This document shows, piece by piece, positions 26,673 to 35,905 of a stretch of 64,000 nucleotides of DNA (positions within the stretch are counted from its first letter, which is position 1; each line of letters begins with the position of its first letter). The notes beneath the pieces were generated by a model, which had not been told where the DNA came from, made no database searches, and saw only the letters and a program-made list of their open reading frames with translations. Source of the DNA: Anaerorhabdus sp036636695 (GTDB lineage Bacteria; Bacillota_I; Bacilli_A; Erysipelotrichales; Erysipelotrichaceae); the NCBI RefSeq assembly GCF_036636695.1, contig NZ_JAVWNW010000010.1; one strand, given 5' to 3'. The position numbers and the translations under genes are program-made.

Positions 26673-27959
26673 ATGAACAAGAATGATTATTCCAAAGCAA
26701 TACAAAACACGTACATTTACGGATATCCAATTATGGGGATGTATGACTTATTATACAAACAAGTCTTAGATCCAGCTACTAAAACTACAAAGATGAATGA
26801 ATATTTACATATTGCAGTTGTTTCAAGTCCAAAAACAACTTTTGTACCAGCACCTAACAATGACACAACATACTCTCGTGCATGGTTGGATTTGAGAAAT
26901 GAACCAGTTATCTTAGAAACACCGGATACAAAGGGACGTTACTTTACGATACAGTTGTGTGATTTATTTACTGATACAACAGCGAATTTAGGAAAAAGAC
27001 TTTATGGAACAGAACAACATCGTTTTGCGATAGTAGGACCAACTTGGAAAGGTGAATTAAAAGAGGGACTTATTCCAATCTACTGTAATACAACAATTGC
27101 TTTAGCTTTTCTTCGTATTTTAATTAATGGGGAAAATGATTTAGATGAAGTAAAAGAATTACAAAGCCAATTTTTAGCAATACCTTACCATGAATACATT
27201 CAAAGAAAAGAAAATATTACAGTAGGAGAAGATTTACCAGTATGCAAGATGGAAACACCACTTGAATTTTTTGAAACATTAAATCAAGTATTAGCACTTA
27301 CTCCTATGTTAAAACAAGATGAACCAATTTTTGATGAAATGAAAATATTAGGAGTAGGTCGCAATTTAGATTTGAAAGTTTTAAAAACTATTCCAGCAGA
27401 AGAACTTAAAAAAGTGGTAGATGAAACAGTAGCACTTATTGATAAAAAAGGTCTCACTTTTGGTGAAAATGTGAATTATTGGCGTATTGCTCGAAAAGAT
27501 ATTGGTGTTTTTAAAACTAATTATTTACAACGTTCAGTTGTATGGTTTAAAGGAGCATTAGCGAATGTTCCTGAAGAATCATTGTACCCAAGCACTTTCC
27601 AAAGTGGTGATGGAGAATATTTAAATGGTATTAATAAGTATATTTTACATTTTGAACCAGGGAAATTACCGCCAGTAAGCCAATTTTGGTCACTAACAAT
27701 GTATCGTTTTAGTGATGCAATGCTAACTGAAAATGAGATTAATCGTTATTCATTCGGTGATCGTACAAAAGGTATGATTTTGGATGATGATGGTGGATTA
27801 ACAATAACAATACAACATGAAAAACCAACAACAGAAAAAGGAAAAGCAAATTGGTTGCCAGCACCGAGTGAACCGTTTTATATGACATTACGTTTATATG
27901 GACCAAGCAGCGATGCAGTTGAGGGAATTTGGACACCACCCGCAGTAGAGCGTATTTAA
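26673..27959 (+). CDS. DUF1254/DUF1214 family protein
   Basis: This 428-residue protein has an N-terminal DUF1254 domain (about 30-155: NNDTTYSRAWLDLRNEPV, then RYFTIQLCDLFTD) and a C-terminal DUF1214 domain (about 310-415: PPVSQFWSLTMYR, then NWLPAPSEPFYMTLRLYGP). The biochemical role of this family is unknown. It starts behind GAGGAGG. No signal peptide is visible, which is unlike many family members that are exported. The MFS gene starts 2 nt after the stop, so the pair is one transcript. Confidence 0.88.
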   Translation: MNKNDYSKAIQNTYIYGYPIMGMYDLLYKQVLDPATKTTKMNEYLHIAVVSSPKTTFVPAPNNDTTYSRAWLDLRNEPVILETPDTKGRYFTIQLCDLFTDTTANLGKRLYGTEQHRFAIVGPTWKGELKEGLIPIYCNTTIALAFLRILINGENDLDEVKELQSQFLAIPYHEYIQRKENITVGEDLPVCKMETPLEFFETLNQVLALTPMLKQDEPIFDEMKILGVGRNLDLKVLKTIPAEELKKVVDETVALIDKKGLTFGENVNYWRIARKDIGVFKTNYLQRSVVWFKGALANVPEESLYPSTFQSGDGEYLNGINKYILHFEPGKLPPVSQFWSLTMYRFSDAMLTENEINRYSFGDRTKGMILDDDGGLTITIQHEKPTTEKGKANWLPAPSEPFYMTLRLYGPSSDAVEGIWTPPAVERI

Positions 27960-27960
27960 T

Positions 27961-29205
27961 ATGAAATCTAAAAAGTTTCATTATGCCTGGATTATTCTAA
28001 TAGCCGCTTCCTTGATTAGAGGAGTAGCAGGACCTGCAATCAATGCTTCATCAGGTGTTTTTATGACACCAGTTGCTAAAGACTTGGGTGTTGGTATTGG
28101 TCAGTTATCACTATATCTAAGTGTGTCGTCGATTGCTACACTTGTGTGGTTACCAATTGCAGGAACATTGTTTAATAAATACAGTGTTAAAAAAATTGTT
28201 TTATTAGGAGTATTTCTTCAAACAATTGCATTTATTGCTTTAGGATTCATGTCCTCTGTATGGGCGTGGTATATACTTGCTGTTCCTTTAGCTATGGGTG
28301 CAGTATTACTTGTGAATCTATTAGGACCGGTGTTAGTCAATCGCTGGTTTGCGAAAAACATTGGCCTTGTTATGGGACTAATGATGATGATTACAAGTTT
28401 ATTAGGTGCAGTTTTTCAACCTGTCTTAACAAATATGATTTCAAATAATGGTTGGCGTTTTACTTATATTGGTTTTGGTGCTTTCGCATTAATTGTAATG
28501 ATTATTATTGGTTTATTATTTCTTAAAAATACACCGAGTGATAAAGGACTAAAACCTTTTGGCTATGATGAAAGTGCACTACAAACATCGAAACAAGAGG
28601 TTAAAGGAGTCAGCACGGTTAAAGCGTTAAAATCATTAGCATTTATAGCTTTACTTATTTTCATGATAGTACTAACTGGTTTTGCAGCATTCCAACAACA
28701 TATAGCAACTTTTGGTTTAGGTATTGGCTTAGATATGTCAACTATTGGTACTGCGTTATCAATATCAATGATTGGTTCAGCAATAGGGTCTGTTTTAATC
28801 GGTGTATTGAGCGATCGAGTTGGAATTGTTCCTACAAGTATTGGTGTACTTGGTGTAGGGCTTTGTGCAGTTATTTTATTCTTCATTAGTAATGGGAATT
28901 ATGTGTTATTTGTAATTGCAACTTTCTTACATGGACTAGCAACATCTTCGATTGGTGTCGTTGCGCCTTTATTGACAATAAAATTCTTTGGCAATAAAGA
29001 CTATGAAAAACTATTCTCTACAGTAATGATTGGTTCACCACTGGCATCAATTGTATTAATGCCACTTTATGGATATATTTATGACACATTTGGAAGTTAC
29101 ACATATGTCTTTATATTCTTATTTGTTGCATTAATTATCGCAGGTATTCTATTGCTTATGGGCAATAATAATAGTAAAAAACTTTTAAAAGAAAGTATAA
29201 ATTAA
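27961..29205 (+). CDS. MFS transporter (OFA-like)
   Basis: This 414-residue transporter has 12 predicted membrane helices. The overall pattern, with WIILIAASLIRGVAGPAINASSGVFM at the first helix and a short central loop, resembles monocarboxylate/oxalate-formate type MFS carriers. It is co-transcribed with the DUF1254/DUF1214 gene, so the two probably handle the same compound. The substrate cannot be read from the sequence. Confidence 0.85.
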   Translation: MKSKKFHYAWIILIAASLIRGVAGPAINASSGVFMTPVAKDLGVGIGQLSLYLSVSSIATLVWLPIAGTLFNKYSVKKIVLLGVFLQTIAFIALGFMSSVWAWYILAVPLAMGAVLLVNLLGPVLVNRWFAKNIGLVMGLMMMITSLLGAVFQPVLTNMISNNGWRFTYIGFGAFALIVMIIIGLLFLKNTPSDKGLKPFGYDESALQTSKQEVKGVSTVKALKSLAFIALLIFMIVLTGFAAFQQHIATFGLGIGLDMSTIGTALSISMIGSAIGSVLIGVLSDRVGIVPTSIGVLGVGLCAVILFFISNGNYVLFVIATFLHGLATSSIGVVAPLLTIKFFGNKDYEKLFSTVMIGSPLASIVLMPLYGYIYDTFGSYTYVFIFLFVALIIAGILLLMGNNNSKKLLKESIN

Positions 29206-29234
29206 GGACAATTCATAGAAATTGTCCTATTTTC
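29205..29234 (+). terminator. Terminator after MFS gene
   Basis: AGGACAATT (29205-29213) pairs with AATTGTCCT (29220-29228), followed by ATTTTCTT. The stem begins inside the MFS stop codon. Confidence 0.75.
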
Positions 29235-29264
29235 TTATATAAAGAAATTATAAGGTAATATAAA

Positions 29265-29293
29265 TTGTCTACATTTGTAAACCGTGATATTAT
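29265..29293 (+). promoter_or_regulatory. Promoter of the lipoprotein gene
   Basis: TTGTCT (29265-29270) and TATTAT (29288-29293) are spaced by 17 nt, upstream of the gene at 29325. Confidence 0.55.
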
Positions 29294-29324
29294 AACGTTA
29301 TAAAAACGTTGAAAGAGGAATGTG

Positions 29325-29915
29325 ATGAAAAAACTAATTTATTGTCTAGTTACACTAATCTTAATTAGTGGATGTAGTACAAAAACGGAAACTCCGCCAA
29401 GCGAAACTGCATCCATGGTTCCTGAAGTTGTATTTACACCAGATACAAATCCGCAAGACAGACCATATCCAACACCAAACGGTAAAATAGAACAGAGCTA
29501 TGAATACAATGTAGAAAAAAACAATGATAATGGAAATATGAAAATAACCTTTTATGATCGTGCTACTGATATCATAGGTCATTCAATTACAATATTTGCA
29601 AGTAATGACAAATTGATAACAAGTTCAAGTGGTTTTAGTACAGTGAATGAATATATAACAATTGATGATACTCGCGCTTATGAACAAAATTTTACGTCAG
29701 ATTTAACAACTGTTTATGAGGGAGAGGGCTTCCCATCTCTAGATATTGATTCAGGGGATTATTTTAAAATTTCATGTTTTGTTTACCTAAAGGATAAAAT
29801 TGAGCAACCTTGTTTGGATACATATCTTATTCCAAATGCAGCTGGTTTTAGTTATAAAGTATATTTAATTAAAGATGCTGAGGGTAACTATAGGTTTAGT
29901 TCTACAGAAGAATAG
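29325..29915 (+). CDS. Putative lipoprotein
   Basis: This 196-residue protein has a lipoprotein signal: basic start, hydrophobic stretch, and lipobox LISG-C17. A proline/threonine-rich linker (about 25-55) follows. The mature part (about 60-196) is beta-rich, with no domain I recognise. ATG 29325 lies 6 nt after AAAGAGG; a GTG one codon earlier is the alternative. It has its own promoter and terminator. Confidence 0.75.
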   Translation: MKKLIYCLVTLILISGCSTKTETPPSETASMVPEVVFTPDTNPQDRPYPTPNGKIEQSYEYNVEKNNDNGNMKITFYDRATDIIGHSITIFASNDKLITSSSGFSTVNEYITIDDTRAYEQNFTSDLTTVYEGEGFPSLDIDSGDYFKISCFVYLKDKIEQPCLDTYLIPNAAGFSYKVYLIKDAEGNYRFSSTEE

Positions 29916-29916
29916 G

Positions 29917-29947
29917 AGCATTAAATTACGATTTAATGCTTTTTTTC
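29917..29947 (+). terminator. Terminator after lipoprotein gene
   Basis: AGCATTAAAT (29917-29926) pairs perfectly with ATTTAATGCT (29931-29940), followed by seven T residues. Confidence 0.9.
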
Positions 29948-30058
29948 TGTAGTAATTATAAGATATACTTAAATCAGTTATGAGGTGGAAACATGAGAAT
30001 TGAATAGTGTGCAAGGTTAAGTAGGCCTTGCGGAAATGAAAATAAGAAGGAGGCTTAT

Positions 30059-30823
30059 ATGAGCTATTTTAAATTTGAAAATAAAAATATTTTTTATAAT
30101 GAAGTTGGAGAAGGTACACCTTTACTATTACTTCACGGAAATACTGCATCATCAAATATGTTTAACTTAATTGTTGAGAAGTATAAAAATAATTACAAAG
30201 TTATCTTAATTGATTTTCTTGGTCATGGACAATCAGATAGACTAGATGAATTTCCAATAGATTTATGGTTTTATGAAGCAAAACAGGTAATAGAATTTCT
30301 TAAACAAAAAGATTACTCCAAGGTTTATTTAATAGGAAGTAGTGGTGGAGCATTGGTTGCGATTAATGTGGCACTCGAAGCAAGTGAAAGAGTATCTAAA
30401 ATAATAGCAGATAGTTTTGAAGGTGAGTGTGCACTCACTGAATTTACTTCAACTATTAAGGAAGATCGTGAAAATTCTAAGAAAGATATTAATGCGAAAA
30501 TGTTCTATGAATATATGCATGGAAACAAGTGGCAACAGGTCGTTGATAATGATACACAAGCAATTATCAAGCATAGTCAGGTTATTAAAAACTTTTTTCA
30601 TAGGGATTTAAATGAATTAAAGGCGAAAGTTTTATTCACAGGTAGCTTGGAAGATGAATTTGTCTCATTCGTATCACCAACTTACTTTCAAGATACGTAT
30701 ACAAGGATGATTGAAAAGATTGGTCATGGTAAAATTTACTTGTTTCAACAGGGAGGACATCCTGCTTTATTATCGAATCCAGATGAATTTGTAGAAATGA
30801 GTATTCGGTTTTTTAATGAGTGA
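30059..30823 (+). CDS. Alpha/beta hydrolase
   Basis: The 254-residue protein has the alpha/beta hydrolase layout: oxyanion motif LLHGNTASS (25-32), GHGQSDR (55-61), nucleophile elbow GSSGG (93-97, S95), and the catalytic His in QGGHPALL near residue 240. The acid residue is probably in the GSLEDEF stretch around 200. The substrate is unknown. The ATG follows AAGGAGG. It has its own terminator. Confidence 0.88.
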   Translation: MSYFKFENKNIFYNEVGEGTPLLLLHGNTASSNMFNLIVEKYKNNYKVILIDFLGHGQSDRLDEFPIDLWFYEAKQVIEFLKQKDYSKVYLIGSSGGALVAINVALEASERVSKIIADSFEGECALTEFTSTIKEDRENSKKDINAKMFYEYMHGNKWQQVVDNDTQAIIKHSQVIKNFFHRDLNELKAKVLFTGSLEDEFVSFVSPTYFQDTYTRMIEKIGHGKIYLFQQGGHPALLSNPDEFVEMSIRFFNE

Positions 30824-30826
30824 TTT

Positions 30827-30856
30827 AAACATGGAATTATTCCATGTTTTTTTTGT
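30827..30856 (+). terminator. Terminator after hydrolase gene
   Basis: AAACATGGAA (30827-30836) pairs with TTCCATGTTT (30840-30849), followed by eight T residues. Confidence 0.88.
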
Positions 30857-30891
30857 ATAAAGCTATGCATGTAAAGTGAAAGAAATTTTAA

Positions 30892-30978
30892 AATGAGTTA
30901 TAGTAATTATAGAATTTAGAAAGTTTATTGAAATAAATAAAATATGTTATATATACCTATTGAATAATGAGTTATAGT
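30892..30978 (+). repeat. Pair of 13-bp direct repeats
   Basis: AATGAGTTATAGT occurs at 30892-30904 and again, identically, at 30966-30978. Both lie in an AT-rich gap (30857-31104) with no gene, upstream of the promoter for the GH3/HD-GYP unit. They could be regulator-binding sites. Confidence 0.45.
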
Positions 30979-31104
30979 GTATGGGAGAGTGAAGAAAATA
31001 AGATAAAAATTTAGCAGGAATAAACAAAACATAGGTTTAGTATAGAAATCGTAATTAAGTTAAAAAGTTTTTATGTATTTCATGTTAAAAAGCAAAAAAT
31101 AATC

Positions 31105-31133
31105 TTCATAATCATTTTTACATAATGTATAAT
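31105..31133 (+). promoter_or_regulatory. Promoter of the ICMT-like/GH3/HD-GYP unit
   Basis: TTCATA (31105-31110) and TATAAT (31128-31133) are spaced by 17 nt. The -10 box touches the first possible ATG (31132), which would argue for the in-frame ATG at 31156 as the actual start. Confidence 0.5.
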
Positions 31134-31722
31134 GAAAAAGAAAGTTAGGTATGAAATGATTTTATTAGGGTGCATAGGATTTTGTTTATATTTAGTTTAT
31201 GATTTGAATCAATCATATCTTCATCAGAAATGGTTGCAACCTTGTTTTTTACTAGGATCAAGTTGTGTGTGTATTTCATGGATTGGAATGACAATTATAG
31301 GGGATAAACATGTTTATTCGATGTTTATACAAGCTGTTTTTCTTATTCTGGCAATAGTTTTTGCAGTTTTGTTAGTTTACACACTATTTTTTGCAATACC
31401 ATTTAAAGATACATATGTTGATGAGAGTTTTAAATATGTATGTCGTGTGGGAGTTTATGCTTTATGTAGACATCCAGGAGTGTTATTTTTATTCGGATTT
31501 ACACTTTTTATGTCATTAGCATTGGGATCTTCATTATTATTAAAGGGATGCTTCGTATTTAATGTTTGTAATATTATTTATGTACTATTGCAAGATAAGT
31601 ATTTCTTCCCAAAATGTTTTGATGACTATCAGGATTATAAGACAAAAATACCTTTTCTTATTCCTTCTAGGAAAAGCTATTACGAATGCGTAAATAGTAT
31701 TGGGGATTTACATAAGAAATAA
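31132..31722 (+). CDS. ICMT-like membrane methyltransferase-type protein
   Basis: This 196-residue protein has five hydrophobic helices and a C-terminal part resembling isoprenylcysteine/phospholipid methyltransferases: YALCRHPGVL (about 105-114), then DKYFFPKCFDDYQDYKTKIPFLIP. In that family the RHP motif and a late acidic residue contact SAM. The RHP motif is present, but the usual EDRYL-type motif is changed. The first ATG (31132) overlaps a -10 box and lacks a ribosome site. The in-frame ATG at 31156, behind AGTTAGG, may be correct and would give 188 residues. A GH3 gene follows 11 bp later. Confidence 0.65.
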   Translation: MKKKVRYEMILLGCIGFCLYLVYDLNQSYLHQKWLQPCFLLGSSCVCISWIGMTIIGDKHVYSMFIQAVFLILAIVFAVLLVYTLFFAIPFKDTYVDESFKYVCRVGVYALCRHPGVLFLFGFTLFMSLALGSSLLLKGCFVFNVCNIIYVLLQDKYFFPKCFDDYQDYKTKIPFLIPSRKSYYECVNSIGDLHKK

Positions 31723-31733
31723 GGAGATAGACG

Positions 31734-33368
31734 ATGAGATTTGATCAAAGGGTGAAACAAAAAGATTACAAATCTTTATGGAAAGAGTATTGTGGATTTC
31801 TAGATTTAGACATAGATAGTATGATGGAAATCCAAGAAAGATTGCTGATGGAACAAATCGGCTTATTAAATAATTGTGAACTAGGTTCACGTTTATTTAA
31901 TGAAAGACAAATTAATAGTATAAATGAATTTAGAAAATTCGTTCCTTTGACTACGTATGAAGACTACGCAGATATTTTACTAACTCATCGTGAAAGAGCT
32001 TTACCTGCAGATGTAATAACATGGATTGAAACTACTTGGGAAGGTGGAAGACATCCTGTAAAAACAGCTCCTTACAGTAAAGCTATGTTAGATACGTTTA
32101 GAAATAATACAATTGCATGTTTAATGCTTGCGAGCAGTCGCGGTAGAAATGATTTTTCAGTTAAGGAACATGATAAAGCACTTTATGGTGTTGCATCATT
32201 ACCATATGCAACTGGATTATTACCATTATTACTTGAAGATGAAATTAATTTAGATGTTTTGCCACCAGTAAAAGTTGCTCAAAAACTTTCTTTTAAAGAG
32301 AGAAATGTTTTGGGTTTTAAAATGGGGATGCAACAAGGTTTAGATGTTTTCTTTGCGCTTAGTGCAGTGGCTTACTATATATCAATGGCATTAGAAGATG
32401 CATCAAGTAAGAAATCAAGTGGTGGATTGAAAACACTGCTTGGCACTAACGTAGGAATGTTAACGCGCTTTGCAAAAGCAAAATATGTATCAAAAAAGGA
32501 ACATCGTTCACTACAACCTAAAGATTTATTTAAAATGAAAGCACTTATTTGTGCTGGTACAGATAGTAGATACTATAAAGACAAGCTTGAAAATTTATGG
32601 GGAGTTAGACCTTTAGAGATATTTGCTGGAACAGAACCAACATGTATAGCATCAGAAAGTTGGGCTAAGAATGGAATGTATTTTTTCCCAGACTCTTGTT
32701 TTTATGAGTTTGTACCAGAAAGCGAAATGATGAAGCGTTTAAATGATTCATCATACCAACCTAAAACGTATTTACTGAATGAGTTAGTACAAGATGAAAT
32801 GTATGAACTTGTAATTACGGTATTTAAGGGAGGAGCATTTGCTCGTTATTTAACAGGTGATTGTTATCGCTGTGTGGCAAAAGAAGACAAAGAGAATCAT
32901 ATTTTGTTACCACGATTTGAATATGTTGATCGTATTCCAACAATCATCGATATTGCAGGTTTTACTCGAATTAGTGAAAAATCTATCCAAGATGTAATTG
33001 ATTTAAGTAAATTATCAATTGTTGATTGGGTAGCTTTAAAAGAATATGACTCATCTTTACGACCATATATGCACTTGATAATAGAGTTGAAAAAATCAAC
33101 TTTGGAGGATGAAGCGAGCAATCTTATTCTTCTGAAAAATCATCTTCGCGCATATTTTGCATATTTTGATACAGATTATGATGACTTAGAGAAAATGTTA
33201 GGTATTGATCCATTGAAGGTAACTATTGTTCAATGTGATACTTTTGCGAAATATAAAGAGCGATATCAAAACTCGATTCAGAAAATGAATGCAAAGACAT
33301 ACCAAATAAATGATTTGTTATCATTATCATCTAAAGTGAGGGAGGTGGAAGAATGCCAACGATTGTAA
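31734..33368 (+). CDS. GH3-family protein
   Basis: This 544-residue protein belongs to the GH3 family, the adenylating acyl-acid amido synthetases best known from plant auxin conjugation. Family features are WKEYCGFLD near the start, FVPLTTYEDYADIL (about 65-78), CAGTDSRYYKDKL..W (about 280-295), FAGTEPTC (about 305), and YELVITVFKGGAFARYLTGDCYRC. The ordinary ATP phosphate loop SSGTT is not seen; TTWEGGRHPVKTAP (about 100-113) sits in its place. The bacterial role is unknown. It overlaps the HD-GYP gene by 16 bp, suggesting coupled production. Confidence 0.82.
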   Translation: MRFDQRVKQKDYKSLWKEYCGFLDLDIDSMMEIQERLLMEQIGLLNNCELGSRLFNERQINSINEFRKFVPLTTYEDYADILLTHRERALPADVITWIETTWEGGRHPVKTAPYSKAMLDTFRNNTIACLMLASSRGRNDFSVKEHDKALYGVASLPYATGLLPLLLEDEINLDVLPPVKVAQKLSFKERNVLGFKMGMQQGLDVFFALSAVAYYISMALEDASSKKSSGGLKTLLGTNVGMLTRFAKAKYVSKKEHRSLQPKDLFKMKALICAGTDSRYYKDKLENLWGVRPLEIFAGTEPTCIASESWAKNGMYFFPDSCFYEFVPESEMMKRLNDSSYQPKTYLLNELVQDEMYELVITVFKGGAFARYLTGDCYRCVAKEDKENHILLPRFEYVDRIPTIIDIAGFTRISEKSIQDVIDLSKLSIVDWVALKEYDSSLRPYMHLIIELKKSTLEDEASNLILLKNHLRAYFAYFDTDYDDLEKMLGIDPLKVTIVQCDTFAKYKERYQNSIQKMNAKTYQINDLLSLSSKVREVEECQRL

Positions 33369-35833
33369 TACCGGCATTTGCCTTATTCTTCTATATGATT
33401 ATGTTTGTAACATTAATTGATGTTAGAAAAAATCGTACAGTAGGAGTATTCATGACAATGCTTCTTTGCTTTATTTTGTGGACAGGTGGATCGTACTTAA
33501 TGCGTAGTATGATGTGGCCAGGTGTGCAGTTTTGGTGCAATATTTCTATTGGAGGAATGTTTGCGATACCTTCCCTATATTACGTTTTCATTAGTGATTT
33601 TGTCGGATATAAAGGCTATGCAAAGAAATCTATTTTCTTTTTTATCACGATTTTAATTTTAATTTTGAATTTCAGCAATGGATTATTTGAATCGATTGAA
33701 GTTCAATATTCATCGTTAGGAAATCCTGAATTTATATTTGTTGGAAGATGGACGTTAGTTATTCCAGTAATCCTCGTTTTTTGGGTGGCAGCTGCAATAT
33801 TCAAGCTAATATACGTTTCTATCAAAAACAAAGAACATAATATTAAAGATTATGCACCAATTATTGTTGGTGTTGCTTCATTGACACTTGGAACTACGTT
33901 ATCTTCAATACCTGCAATTGGAAAGTTTCCAATTGATACATTATCGGGGATTGTGAATGCCTATTGTTTATTCTATATTCTTTACAAACGTAGATTATTT
34001 AATTTCACATTTGCAATTACAAGAGGAACTACATATTTTCTTACAACAGTATTAGTGTTTATCATTGGAATTAATTTTGTAGATCCTGCAGAGAAATTGA
34101 TTAAACAACTTTATCCTCAATTGAGCAATTACACAACATTGATTATTGTGGGATTGTTAGCACTTATAACAGTAATTGTATTTCGAACATGTAAATCAAG
34201 TATGAATGCTCTTTTTTCTAGAAAAGAAAAGCAACAAACTAATTCATTAAAAGAATATAGTTCGCAAATCACAAAGACGATTAGTTTAGTTGATATCGCA
34301 AATCTATTAATTCAAGTTGTTCAACAAAATACCGAATCAGAAAAAGTATATCTTTTCTTAAGTAATGATGAGGAAGGAAACTTTGACTGTTTGTATAGTA
34401 CTAATATTTTGGATAACAAACATATTCTTATTGATAAAGATAGCCCTATTATTCGATGGCTTCAAGTTAAGAAAAACTCGGTACTTATTAAAGATTTTAA
34501 ACATAGTGTTTGGTATAAATCGCTTTGGGAACAAGAAAAAATTCAAATTGATAAATTTGGGATTGAATGCTTAGTTCCAGTTTATTCAAGTGATGAACTT
34601 ATTGGAATTGTTGCCTTAGGAGGTAATCAAAGTAGCGTACAGTATTCACAAGATACATTGATGTTTTTGGATTTTGTTGCCTCAATTAGTGCAGTTGCAA
34701 TTAAAAATGCACATTTATATGAATTAATTTACCAAAAAGCTAGCCTAGATCATCTTACTGGTATTTTAAATCGTGAATTTTTCTTCAGTAAAATGGAAGA
34801 AATATTTGAGTTAAACAAAGAAGATAGCTTATCATTGATACTATTTAATCTTGATGACTTCTCACTCTATAACGAATTATATGGACGGTTAGAGGGAGAT
34901 GCAACATTAAGAGGAGTTGCTGATATACTTAAATCAATATGTAAAAAAGGAGCGATTTGTTCACGCTATAGTGCGAAAGAATTTGCGCTTCTATTACCAA
35001 ATACTGATTTAAAAACTGCAAAAGAAAAAGCAAAGTTAATTTCTAATCAAATTAGCAAAGGCTTTGATTCTACAAAAGATCAATGGGAAAAAACATTGAC
35101 TGTCAGTGTTGGTATTTGTACCTATCCGACAGCTTCAGGAAATATAAAAGAGTTAATCGATCATACTGAAATGGCAGTTTTTAAAGCCAAGCAGAATGGA
35201 AAAAATCAAATTGTTACATATACCTCAGATACTGAAAATACGGAAAGTAAAGAACCACGTGTTAGAGGGCAAGTCTATGCCCAATATGCTTCAACTGTCT
35301 ATGCATTAACTGCGGCTATTGACGTTAAAGATAGTTATACATGTAATCACTCTGCAAATGTTTCTGAATATGCAGTAAAACTTGCGAAAGAAAAAGGATT
35401 AAGTGAAGAACATATTGAATTAATTAAAGAGGCAGGACTCTTGCATGATATTGGTAAAATAGGTATTCCAGAAGATATTCTAAACAAAGTTTCTTCATTG
35501 ACAGATGAAGAATATGAAGTCATGAAAAAACATGTTGAGAATTCAATCTCAATTATTCGCCATTTACCATCGCTTAAATATGTTATCCCTGCAGTACTTG
35601 GACATCATGAACGATGGGATGGAAAAGGATACCCAAGACGTATTAAGAAAGAAGAAATTCCGATTGCTGCTCGATGCTTGTGTATTGCGGATTCATATGA
35701 TGCAATGACGACAAAGAGAAGTTATCGTGATCCATTACCAAAAGAAGTAGCATTAATGGAAATTGAGAAAGGTGCTGGAACACAATTTGATCCAGAACTT
35801 GCGAAGTTATTTGTGAACATGATGAGAAATTGA
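33353..35833 (+). CDS. Membrane HD-GYP phosphodiesterase with GAF and degenerate GGDEF
   Basis: This 826-residue signalling protein has an N-terminal membrane region of seven or more helices (about 1-280, like a 7TMR/HisK-N sensor). A GAF domain follows (about 305-455). Then comes a GGDEF domain (about 465-625) whose active-site motif is SAKEF (540-544), so diguanylate cyclase activity is unlikely. An HD-GYP domain (about 640-826) has HD at 698-699, HHE, and KGYP at 758-761, so it should hydrolyse cyclic di-GMP. The ATG lies after GGGAGGTGG and inside the GH3 gene end. A perfect terminator follows. Confidence 0.88.
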   Translation: MPTIVIPAFALFFYMIMFVTLIDVRKNRTVGVFMTMLLCFILWTGGSYLMRSMMWPGVQFWCNISIGGMFAIPSLYYVFISDFVGYKGYAKKSIFFFITILILILNFSNGLFESIEVQYSSLGNPEFIFVGRWTLVIPVILVFWVAAAIFKLIYVSIKNKEHNIKDYAPIIVGVASLTLGTTLSSIPAIGKFPIDTLSGIVNAYCLFYILYKRRLFNFTFAITRGTTYFLTTVLVFIIGINFVDPAEKLIKQLYPQLSNYTTLIIVGLLALITVIVFRTCKSSMNALFSRKEKQQTNSLKEYSSQITKTISLVDIANLLIQVVQQNTESEKVYLFLSNDEEGNFDCLYSTNILDNKHILIDKDSPIIRWLQVKKNSVLIKDFKHSVWYKSLWEQEKIQIDKFGIECLVPVYSSDELIGIVALGGNQSSVQYSQDTLMFLDFVASISAVAIKNAHLYELIYQKASLDHLTGILNREFFFSKMEEIFELNKEDSLSLILFNLDDFSLYNELYGRLEGDATLRGVADILKSICKKGAICSRYSAKEFALLLPNTDLKTAKEKAKLISNQISKGFDSTKDQWEKTLTVSVGICTYPTASGNIKELIDHTEMAVFKAKQNGKNQIVTYTSDTENTESKEPRVRGQVYAQYASTVYALTAAIDVKDSYTCNHSANVSEYAVKLAKEKGLSEEHIELIKEAGLLHDIGKIGIPEDILNKVSSLTDEEYEVMKKHVENSISIIRHLPSLKYVIPAVLGHHERWDGKGYPRRIKKEEIPIAARCLCIADSYDAMTTKRSYRDPLPKEVALMEIEKGAGTQFDPELAKLFVNMMRN

Positions 35834-35862
35834 AGAAAGCAGAGCTTTCTTCTTTTCTTTTC
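35832..35862 (+). terminator. Terminator after HD-GYP gene
   Basis: GAAGAAAGC (35832-35840) pairs with GCTTTCTTC (35844-35852) with a 3-nt loop, followed by TTTTCTTTT. The stem overlaps the stop codon. Confidence 0.88.
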
Positions 35863-35905
35863 CTATGGAATACTCTATTCTATGTAGTATGAATGAGGTG
35901 ATAAA

